From CAVQCX01 sp050050175 (GTDB lineage: Bacteria; Pseudomonadota; Gammaproteobacteria; Chromatiales; Chromatiaceae), in the NCBI GenBank assembly GCA_050050175.1, contig JASFUT010000036.1, positions 1 through 16,499 on the forward strand: DNA of 16,499 nucleotides. Reading direction: 5' to 3'. Positions 1-5,973 of the stretch are shown one piece after another. Within the stretch, counting starts at the first letter, position 1; each line of letters opens with the position of its first letter. The translations under genes and the position numbers were made by a program. The notes below the pieces were generated by a model. That model was not told the DNA's origin, made no database searches, and worked only from the letters and a program-made list of their open reading frames with translations.

Positions 1-731
1 CGCAAACGCTCGTTCCGCCGGGGAGCAGCCCTGCCACCTATAACCCCAGCCCGCGGGAGATGACCGCTCTCGCCGGAGCCCGCCTGTACGTCCGCGTGGG
101 CGTGCCGTTCGAGCGGGCCTGGATGCCGCGCATCACCGCCGCCAACCCGGATATGGCGGTGCTGGACCTGCGCGAGGCGGTGGAACTGCGAGCCATGGAG
201 CCCGGGCACGGGCATGCCCGGGGGGAGAGCGCGCATCAACCCTCGGCCCTCGATCCTCACGTTTGGACGAGCCCCCCCAATCTGATCGCCATGGCAGGGC
301 TGGTCCGCGACCGGCTGACGGCGCTCGATGCCGCCGGCGGGCCCGTCTACGCGGCGAACTACGATCGGCTGGCCGACGATCTGCGCCGGCTGGATCTGGA
401 GATCCGCGCCGCTCTGGCGGGCAGGCACCAGCGCCGCTTTGTCGTGTTCCATCCCTCCTGGGGCTACTTCGCGGACGCCTACGACCTCGAGCAGCTGCCG
501 GTGGAGCGCGAGGGGAAGTCGCCCGGCCCCAGGACCCTCGGCCGTCTGATCGAGGAGGCGCGGCAGGCGGGCATACGCGTCGTGTTCGTACAGCCCCAGT
601 TCAGCCAGCGGGCCGCGCGGACGCTGGCCGACGCGCTGGGCGCCCGGGTGATCGAGGTCGATCCACTGGCCTACGACATTCCGCACAGCCTGCTGCGCCT
701 GGCGCGGTACATCGGGGGCGGCGCGCCGTGA
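1..731 (+). CDS. znuA: ZnuA, periplasmic zinc-binding protein of the Zn ABC transporter (5' partial)
   Basis: The C-terminal 242 codons of a cluster A-I metal-binding protein are present; the reading frame is open from base 3 and the start and signal peptide lie outside the window. ZnuA captures Zn(II) in the periplasm and delivers it to ZnuB. Visible family landmarks are the PGSSPATYNPSPRE stretch at the left edge, the LYVRVGVPFERAW strand, a short histidine-bearing loop (GHGHARGESAHQ) followed by LDPHVW with a metal-ligand His, VFHPSWGYF with a second His, and EVDPLA near the C-terminus with the acidic ligand. The His-rich loop is short compared with enterobacterial ZnuA. The stop overlaps the znuC start by 4 bp. 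A Mn-binding relative is possible from the fold, but the adjacent zur makes zinc the best call. Confidence 0.93.
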   Translation, partial: QTLVPPGSSPATYNPSPREMTALAGARLYVRVGVPFERAWMPRITAANPDMAVLDLREAVELRAMEPGHGHARGESAHQPSALDPHVWTSPPNLIAMAGLVRDRLTALDAAGGPVYAANYDRLADDLRRLDLEIRAALAGRHQRRFVVFHPSWGYFADAYDLEQLPVEREGKSPGPRTLGRLIEEARQAGIRVVFVQPQFSQRAARTLADALGARVIEVDPLAYDIPHSLLRLARYIGGGAP

Positions 732-1462
732 GCACGACGCCGGCGGTGGATCTCGAGGGGGTCTCCTTCTCCTACGGGGGGCCGTCTGTGCTCGAAGGTA
801 TAGACCTGCGGGTGGAGGCGGGCGAGTTCCTGGGCGTCGTGGGCCCCAATGCGGGTGGCAAGAGCACGTTGCTCAAGCTCATGCTCGGTCTGCTGCACCC
901 GGACGGGGGCCGCGTGAGGCTGCTCGGGCGTCGGGCCGAGGCGGCCCGACAACGGGCCGGCTACGTGCCCCAGTATCCCGCCTTTGCCCGGGACTTCCCG
1001 ATCACCGTGGAGCAGACGGTGCTGATGGGGCGCCTCGGGCGCACCCCGCTGCTCGGGGGCTGGCGCCGCGCGGACCGGACCGTGGCCCGCCGTGTCATGG
1101 CCGAGACCGAGATATCGTCCGTCGCCCGCCGACGCCTCGATACCCTCTCGGGCGGCCAGCTCCAGCGGGTGCTGCTCGCCCGGGCGCTGGCCTGCGAGCC
1201 GGAGGTGCTGATGCTGGACGAGCCGACCGCCAACATCGACATGCGGCTGGAGACCGATATCTTCGACCTGCTGAAGGACCTCAACCGGCGTATGACCATC
1301 ATCGTCGTATCACACGACGTGGCCTTCGTCTCCCGCTACGTCGGGCGGGTCGCCTGCGTGAACCGTACCCTCATGTGCCACAGCACCGCCGCCATCGACG
1401 GGGAGATCATTCAGGACCTCTATCGGGGCGACGTGCACATGGTCGAGCATCGGCACCCCTGA
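728..1462 (+). CDS. znuC: ZnuC, zinc ABC transporter ATP-binding protein
   Basis: A 244-residue ABC ATPase that powers zinc import through ZnuB on the cytoplasmic face of the inner membrane. All nucleotide-binding elements are intact: Walker A GPNAGGKST at residues 39-47, Q-loop in YVPQYP, signature LSGGQ at 140-144, Walker B VLMLDEPT with D164/E165, and the switch histidine H196 in VVSHD. The C-terminal segment CHSTAAIDGEIIQDLYRGD and a His-containing tail are typical of proteobacterial ZnuC. The GTG at 728 is chosen because it overlaps the znuA TGA (GTGA), which implies translational coupling, and because it starts at the normal family N-terminus. A longer reading of the same frame upstream runs inside znuA and is not real. 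Confidence 0.96.
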   Translation: MSTTPAVDLEGVSFSYGGPSVLEGIDLRVEAGEFLGVVGPNAGGKSTLLKLMLGLLHPDGGRVRLLGRRAEAARQRAGYVPQYPAFARDFPITVEQTVLMGRLGRTPLLGGWRRADRTVARRVMAETEISSVARRRLDTLSGGQLQRVLLARALACEPEVLMLDEPTANIDMRLETDIFDLLKDLNRRMTIIVVSHDVAFVSRYVGRVACVNRTLMCHSTAAIDGEIIQDLYRGDVHMVEHRHP

Positions 1463-1562
1463 TGGCGCCCCCGCACGACTCGACGGACCGGCTCGCGCGC
1501 CGCTGGCGCAGCGGCGGCGGCGCCCGCGGCCGGGGCCTTGTCTCTGGCGCCGGGAGGACGCG

Positions 1563-2423
1563 GTGACCGGCGGATTTCTCGAGGCGCTCGGCGCCCACGG
1601 CTTTCTGCAGAACGCCCTGGCAGCGGGCCTGCTTGCCAGCATCGCATGCGGGGTGGTGGGCAGCTACGTGGTGGTCAAGCGCATTGGCTTTCTCGCCGGG
1701 GGCATCGCCCACAGCGTGCTGGGCGGACTGGGCGCTGCGGTGTTCTTCGGCCTGGACCCGATGGCCGGGGCCCTGGCCGCCGCCGTGGTGTCCGCCCTGG
1801 TGATCGGATGGGTCAGCCTGCACTGGCGCGAGCGCGAGGACACCCTGATCGGCGCCGTCTGGGCGGTGGGGATGGCCGCGGGGATCCTGTTCATCTCCCG
1901 CACTCCCGGCTACAACGTCGACCTCATGTCCTACCTGTTCGGCGACATTCTCATGGCCCCCCGTCGCGACATATGGCTGATGCTGGGTGTGGACCTGGTG
2001 CTGGTGGTCCTCGTGGCTCTGCTGCACCGCCAGTTCCTGGCAGTGTCCTTCGACGAGGAGTTCGCCCGGCTGCGCGGCGTGCCGGTGACCTTCTTCTACA
2101 TGCTGATGCTCTGCTTGGTGGCGGTGACCGTTGTTCTGGTGATCCGGCTGGTGGGGCTGATCCTCGTGATCGCCCTGCTCACCCTACCGGCCGCCATTGC
2201 CGGCCAGTACGTGCAGACCCTCGGCAGGATGATGGTCGGCGCCGCGGCCGTGGGCATGCTGCTGACCGGCTCGGGCCTGGCACTGGCGTACCGTCCGGAC
2301 CTCCCGGCGGGCGCCACGATCATCCTGCTCTCGGGCGCCGCCTATCTGGTCTCGTCGCTGGTGGGCATACCCCTCAGGCGCAGGCTGCTTCGGCTCAGGG
2401 CGGCCGGGCGGAGAGAGGAGTGA
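1563..2423 (+). CDS. znuB: ZnuB, zinc ABC transporter permease (ABC-3 family)
   Basis: A 286-residue polytopic inner-membrane protein of the ABC-3 family, which forms the zinc channel. It has about eight hydrophobic segments. Family marks are GSYVVVKRIGFLAGGIAHSVLGG near residues 35-57, SYLFGDIL near 121-128, and the conserved cytoplasmic loop AVSFDEEFARLRGVP, which contacts ZnuC. The GTG start has a good ribosome site, GGGAGG at 1552-1557, 5 nt upstream. A 100 bp gap separates it from znuC, longer than the other junctions of this operon; I see no gene or obvious frameshift in the gap. The stop overlaps the zur start by GTGA. The tail is basic (RRRLLRLRAAGRREE), as in related permeases. Confidence 0.95.
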   Translation: MTGGFLEALGAHGFLQNALAAGLLASIACGVVGSYVVVKRIGFLAGGIAHSVLGGLGAAVFFGLDPMAGALAAAVVSALVIGWVSLHWREREDTLIGAVWAVGMAAGILFISRTPGYNVDLMSYLFGDILMAPRRDIWLMLGVDLVLVVLVALLHRQFLAVSFDEEFARLRGVPVTFFYMLMLCLVAVTVVLVIRLVGLILVIALLTLPAAIAGQYVQTLGRMMVGAAAVGMLLTGSGLALAYRPDLPAGATIILLSGAAYLVSSLVGIPLRRRLLRLRAAGRREE

Positions 2424-2887
2424 GACCCTCTGCCCGCGCAGCCGCGCTCCCCGGCCTGGTGCAGGCGGCCGACGCCCTGTGCCGGCGTCGCGGCGTGCGC
2501 CTGACCGCCCAACGACGCAGGGTCCTGGAAATCCTCTACCGGCTGGATCGGCCGGCGGGAGCCTACGAGATCCTCGATCACTTGAAGGGTCAGGCCCCGG
2601 GGGCGGTACCCCCGACGGTATATCGCGCCCTGGATTTTCTCCTCGCCCAGGGGCTTGTGCACAAGCTGGAGAGCCTCCACGCCTATGTCGGGTGCCGTTG
2701 TCCGGGCGAGGCCCACCCGAGCCAGTTCCTGATCTGCAAGGGCTGCGGCCGGGTGCGGGAGCTGGCGGACGGGGCGGTCGATCACAGCGTGGGGGCGCTG
2801 CTCGACGCCGAGGGATTCCGGCCAGAGCGCCGTGTCATCGAGGTCACCGGGACCTGCGCCCGATGCCGCGACGGGGGGCGGGCGTGA
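2420..2887 (+). CDS. zur: Zur, zinc-responsive Fur-family repressor
   Basis: A 155-residue Fur-superfamily regulator that, when zinc-loaded, should repress zinc uptake genes including this operon. The N-terminal winged helix includes RLTAQRRRVLEIL and PPTVYRALDFLLAQGLVHKLES. The zinc ligands expected from E. coli Zur are all present: the structural site C106/C109 (CKGC) with C146/C149 (CARC), and the regulatory site H81, C92, H99 and E114. LDFLLAQGLVHKLESLHAYVGC is closer to Zur than to Fur or PerR, and the operon position supports this. The GTG start at 2420 overlaps the znuB stop and follows a GAGAGGAG purine run; longer readings upstream lie inside znuB. The operator itself should be upstream of znuA, outside the window. 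Confidence 0.94.
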   Translation: MRPSARAAALPGLVQAADALCRRRGVRLTAQRRRVLEILYRLDRPAGAYEILDHLKGQAPGAVPPTVYRALDFLLAQGLVHKLESLHAYVGCRCPGEAHPSQFLICKGCGRVRELADGAVDHSVGALLDAEGFRPERRVIEVTGTCARCRDGGRA

Positions 2888-3162
2888 GCCTCGGTCGGCG
2901 ACTGTCCGCGCTGGGGCGCCGACTCGTCTCGGGGCTGATCCGCGGCTACGCGCTGCTCATCAGCCCGTTCCTCGGCAACAACTGCCGCTACTATCCGAGC
3001 TGCTCGGCCTACACGCGGGAGGCGGTGGAGAAGCACGGGGTGCTGCGGGGGCTCTGGCTCGGCCTGCGCCGGATCGGACGCTGCCATCCGTTTCACGAGG
3101 GCGGATACGATCCGGTGCCCGGGCCGCGGGACCGGCACCACGGCCAGGATCGCCGAGGCTGA
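2884..3162 (+). CDS. yidD: YidD, membrane protein insertion efficiency factor
   Basis: A 92-residue protein with the whole YidD signature: ISPFLGNNCRYYPSCSAYTREAVEKHG (residues ~20-46, with three of the conserved Cys/Tyr positions), RIGRCHPFHEGGYDPVP, then a charged tail. YidD is a small membrane-associated protein that assists YidC-dependent insertion and is normally encoded between rnpA and yidC. Here it is the last gene of the zinc operon: its GTG start overlaps the zur TGA. Homology is very clear; the location is unusual. Whether the organism has a second copy in the rnpA-yidC locus cannot be seen. A basic N-terminal helix (RRLSALGRRLVSGLIRGYALLI) would sit on the membrane surface. Confidence 0.95.
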   Translation: MSLGRRLSALGRRLVSGLIRGYALLISPFLGNNCRYYPSCSAYTREAVEKHGVLRGLWLGLRRIGRCHPFHEGGYDPVPGPRDRHHGQDRRG

Positions 3163-3282
3163 GACGGTGGTCACCGATCTCCTGGGCAACACCCTCGACC
3201 TGCCCCTTGCCTCGGCACCCTGGCTCGCGGAGGGCATCCTGGCCGCGGGGATCGCTGTCACCCTTGTCGCCCCCGATGCCCT

Positions 3283-3298
3283 GGCTCGCGGCCGAGCC
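3283..3298. terminator. Small GC hairpin between convergent yidD and hydrolase genes
   Basis: GGCTCG-CGGC-CGAGCC, a 6 bp stem with a 4 nt loop, lies 2 bases past the stop of the minus-strand hydrolase gene and 120 bp past yidD. There is no T-tract, so intrinsic termination is only a guess. The rest of 3163-3300 shows no convincing gene; a GTG-initiated frame from 3167 runs into the antisense of the hydrolase and is probably chance. Confidence 0.25.
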
Positions 3299-3300
3299 CT

Positions 3301-4197
3301 TCAGGGACGCGGGTGCGCGGCAAGGTGCTCGCGCAGGAACGCCGCGGCGCGCTGGACGGCGTCCTTGGACGCCAGGTCGTCGGCGAAGGTGCGCACGTTG
3401 GGGGGGCGAAAGTCGAAGCCCCGTCCCACGCCGGGATAGACCACCAGCCGGGCCGACTTGCCCGCTGCCTGCAGGGACGCGACGGCCGTCTCGATGCTGC
3501 GCCGACGCTGGTACTGCTCCTTGTCGCCGATGAACACCAGGACGGGGATGCTCAGGTCGTCCACCTCCGGGGCGTAGCGGTACACCTGCATGGGCTCGGG
3601 CGCGTTGGGGTCCTGCAGGTGGGGGTACCAGGAGACATAGCAGACCGCATCCTTCCCCTGGCGGCCGAGGACGGTCGCCACCTTGAGGGTCATGTAGCCG
3701 CCCCGGGTATGCGAGACCAGACAGGCCTTCTCCGTGCTCACGTCGGGCAGGGCGAGCAGCACGTCCAGTCCCTTGGCGACGTCACCCTCCACGGCGTAAT
3801 CGTGCTCGATGGGAAACTTCTCGATGAACCGGGCGGTGAACACGTCCGGCGCGAGCACGACGAATCCGCGGGCGGCGATCCGCTTGACCTGCCTCTGGAC
3901 CAGGTCGTCGAGCCCCCGGCGGCCGTGCTGGTACAGCACCGCCGGGTAGCGTCCCTCGCCGGCAGGCCGGGCGATCATCGCGGGCACCACCGTGTCGCCG
4001 TTGTCGTACTCGATCCAACGCACCCGGGGCTCGTGGTTCTCGGGCTCGGGCAGCTGCCCCTCCTCCCACCAGGCCTCGTCCCACCACCAGGCGTCGGGGC
4101 CGATCGGATTGGAGAACGGAACGTAGCCGGCGGCCGCGGCGGCGCTTGGCGCCAGGGTACACAGGGCCAGGAGAATGCTGGGCAGGGGGCTCTTCAC
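3301..4197 (-). CDS. Secreted dienelactone-hydrolase-family protein with altered catalytic triad
   Basis: A 298-residue protein of the alpha/beta-hydrolase fold (DLH-like). It begins with a signal peptide (KSPLPSILLALCTLAPSAAAAAG), so it is probably periplasmic. Fold markers are PAVLYQHGRRG (oxyanion-hole strand), ARGFVVLAPDVF, the nucleophile elbow and VLVFIGDKEQY with D225. At the elbow the sequence is SHTRGG: Thr164 stands where the family has Ser or Cys. At the usual histidine position the sequence is YPGVGRGFDF, with Arg259 in place of His. Both bases were checked on the DNA (ACC and CGG codons). The frame is otherwise intact, which argues against recent decay. GTG start with GAGGAG at 4206-4211, 8 nt away. 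Substrate unknown; it may be a non-catalytic or differently catalytic homologue. Confidence 0.82.
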   Translation of the reverse strand: MKSPLPSILLALCTLAPSAAAAAGYVPFSNPIGPDAWWWDEAWWEEGQLPEPENHEPRVRWIEYDNGDTVVPAMIARPAGEGRYPAVLYQHGRRGLDDLVQRQVKRIAARGFVVLAPDVFTARFIEKFPIEHDYAVEGDVAKGLDVLLALPDVSTEKACLVSHTRGGYMTLKVATVLGRQGKDAVCYVSWYPHLQDPNAPEPMQVYRYAPEVDDLSIPVLVFIGDKEQYQRRRSIETAVASLQAAGKSARLVVYPGVGRGFDFRPPNVRTFADDLASKDAVQRAAAFLREHLAAHPRP

Positions 4198-4950
4198 GTG
4201 GGTGACTCCTCGGCATTCGGTTGATTGGGCGTGGATGAGCCAATTCTACTGCCAGGGGTCGGCCGTTCCCACGTGGGAAGGCCCCGCTCGGCGACCGGCG
4301 CGATCGGCATGTGCGTCCGACCCGGGCCGGCCGCACGGCCCAGGATCCGGGCCTCCGGACACCGATCCATGGACGAGTGGCTCGAATGGAAGCGCCGCAC
4401 CGCGGGGGCGTCCACCTGACCGTTTCCCCGGCGCTTTTATCAGGTTTCTTTACAGAGCGAGCTTGCCGAGACTGGTCGTGTACAAGAAAGTCTCATGTTA
4501 ACAGCGCGTTGAAATGTTGGACCTGATCTTGCTGACGAATCGCCGGGAACCCGATGATCCGCCAAGAGGGGCCCGGCAGATGACGAGGACCAGGAAGACA
4601 GTGCAGGCAGTGGCCGGAGCACCGAGTAGCCCATGGTCGGTCATGGCCGGGATATGGCCTCCACGAAGCCCTGATACAAGAAGGCGTTGCAGGACCCGTC
4701 TCGACCCAAAGCGATCCTTGTCGAAACACTCAAATCCGTCGCCGGATCGTGTTCGCGTCCATGCCTCCTCCCTGCGAAGACACGACGGCTTGGGGCCTCG
4801 CAATCTTCACAACCACCTCGGCAGTGGAAGGGATAGCCCGGTAGGCCCTGGAATATCGTCAGGAATTTTTACGCCCTGAGGGACGGCTCACAACCACCCG
4901 CCCCAAAGCCTGCCGATAAGTCGTTGACATAAAGGCATTTGTCTCGCCGT
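4198..4950. other. Gene-poor interval of about 750 bp
   Basis: No reading frame here has a recognisable domain, a good ribosome site and plausible codon use together. The interval carries the minus-strand hydrolase ribosome site at its left edge. From about 4430 the DNA is visibly less GC-rich than the operons on either side, with stretches such as TTTTATCAGGTTTCTTTACA. I see no tRNA-like or rRNA-like sequence. Frames of 60-120 codons exist on both strands but look like chance openings. Confidence 0.6.
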
Positions 4951-4966
4951 GGGCCCGGGTCTTGCC
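4951..4966 (+). promoter_or_regulatory. Candidate sigma-54 promoter (-24/-12) before the PEP-CTERM-like gene
   Basis: GGGCCC-GGGTC-TTGCC matches the sigma-54 consensus TGGCAC-N5-TTGCW at 7-8 positions, with the invariant GG and GC separated by exactly 10 nt (GG 4952-4953, GC 4964-4965). Transcription would start near 4977, about 30 nt before the ATG at 5007. Sigma-54 control is known for PEP-CTERM genes in several proteobacteria, which fits the gene downstream. A perfect TTGACA lies at 4924-4929, but no suitable -10 follows it. Confidence 0.45.
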
Positions 4967-5006
4967 TAACATTCCCGGGCTTGAGATGACTGATGAGGAC
5001 GCCAGT

Positions 5007-5324
5007 ATGCCGGCTCGACTCCCGAAACGGCTTAGTGCCCACGTCATGGCCCTGCTGTTGGCGGGCCTCCTCCCGAGAGCGGCCGATGCAGGCCTGATCC
5101 AGCTCACCGCGACCGGTGTCCTGACCGAAATCACCAACGGGCTCCTCGAAAGCCAGTTCAGCCTGAACCAGCCGATGTCCGTCACGATGACCTATGATGC
5201 CGACACCCCGGCTGGCACGTCGTTGATCCTGAGGAGATCTCCGTTGCTGGGGTCCGCAGCCACCAACGACCGTAAGGGTGGCTTTGACCGCAGCCGAGCG
5301 GTGAGTTGTGGATTGTCCGCATAA
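5007..5324 (+). pseudogene. Truncated PEP-CTERM-type exported protein
   Basis: The first ~72 codons look like a secreted PEP-CTERM-family protein: a signal peptide (KRLSAHVMALLLAGLLPRAADAG) followed by LIQLTATGVLTEITNG and QPMSVTMTYDADTPAG, a beta-rich segment common at the front of short PEP-CTERM proteins. After about base 5220 the similarity ends. The remaining ~34 codons are basic and low-complexity (LRRSPLLGS..NDRKGGFDRSR) and stop at 5324 without the Pro-Glu-Pro sorting signal, transmembrane helix or basic tail. The best reading is a gene cut by insertion or rearrangement. ATG 5007 is chosen for GAGGA at 4995-4999, 7 nt upstream; ATG 4986 is an alternative. It could instead be a short functional secreted protein. 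Confidence 0.5.
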
Positions 5325-5463
5325 CGGGTTCCCACGGGAGAGCGAGATTCACCATAGGCTGAAGGTCGTACCGGCGCCTGACCTCCAGTTGTCGACTTCG
5401 ACGGCCCTAGTGCTCGGTCCCATACAAGTCGTTTGCTTCAGAGCCCCTCCCATGGGCCACGAG

Positions 5464-5625
5464 CAGGCTGTTGAACAACGCCGGTTCTTCGGCAGCCTGA
5501 GTGTGGTGCAGGGAGGTGTCGCCATTGTTGATCGTGGTAACCGATTGAAGATGAGAGAAACCGGAAATCGCATTCTTCGGTTTCCGTGTTGAAGAAGGAT
5601 ATGGAAATCCTTTTTCAACATCCTG
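5464..5625. repeat. MITE-like element or IS remnant with imperfect terminal inverted repeats
   Basis: The left end CAGGCTGTTGAACAACG (5464-5480) matches the reverse complement of the right end, CAGGATGTTGAAAAAGG (5609-5625), at 14 of 17 positions. This defines a non-coding unit of 162 bp. No transposase reading frame fits inside, and no clear target-site duplication was seen at the borders. It lies just downstream of the truncated exported-protein gene, consistent with local rearrangement. Chance is possible, since part of the right end also belongs to a separate stem-loop. Confidence 0.4.
5588..5619. repeat. 13 bp stem-loop, AT-rich
   Basis: GTTGAAGAAGGAT (5588-5600) and ATCCTTTTTCAAC (5607-5619) pair over 13 positions with one mismatch around a 6 nt loop (ATGGAA). 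A TTTTT run lies in the right arm rather than after it, so it is not a textbook terminator. It forms the right part of the inverted-repeat element. Confidence 0.6.
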
Positions 5626-5973
5626 TTAAGGGCACTCTCGTGCACGAAGCCTTTCGGCGAGCTCCGCCACCTGGAGTGTTCCAACGAAATCGGCCGAAGT
5701 CAGTGGTTGCACGGACGCAGCCCCCATCCGCGGGCCGTCCGCTCTTGCCTGCCTCGCTGGCCCTGGCTGCTGCGCTCTGGCCCCCAGAAGGTCCGTCGCC
5801 CGCGGGTATCCCATCGATCGGGATGGAGACGCCCGGCCATGCATGGAGGCGCGGATACGATCTCGCCCCAAAGGTCTTGATGACGTGCTTCAGGACGTAG
5901 ATACTGCGGCACACGCCGTTTGATCTTCGGTCCTTATGGGCATGGATATATCGTCGTTCGCGCGTGCGCCGAC

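Larger units (their letters stand above)
5325..5973. other. Gene-poor interval with repeat remnants
   Basis: No supported gene was seen. The interval contains a possible ~160 bp inverted-repeat element and a strong stem-loop (listed separately). Its right part (5690-5900) is open in several frames on both strands without any recognisable protein. A weak sigma-70-like pair, TTGATC at 5920-5925 and GATATA at 5945-5950 with a 19 bp spacer, lies just before the serine hydrolase gene and is only a guess. Confidence 0.55.

Noticed and set aside
1407..2027. 206-codon minus-strand frame rich in His and Gln
   Set aside because: Antisense of znuB; the His/Gln richness comes from reversing the leucine/valine codons of the permease.
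3221..3293. Direct repeat CCTGGCTCGCGG (two copies about 60 bp apart) after yidD
   Set aside because: Only 12 bp and GC-rich, with no further extension; likely chance.
3167..3439. 90-codon plus-strand frame after yidD with a hydrophobic N-terminal half
   Set aside because: Its second half is antisense to the well-supported hydrolase gene, the start has no ribosome site, and no domain is recognisable.
3313..4224. 303-codon plus-strand frame
   Set aside because: It is the exact antisense of the hydrolase gene in high-GC DNA, where long shadow frames are common; the minus-strand protein has a signal peptide and family motifs.
4924..4929. Perfect TTGACA -35 box before the truncated exported-protein gene
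   Set aside because: No acceptable -10 at 15-19 bp spacing; the sigma-54 match downstream is the better explanation.
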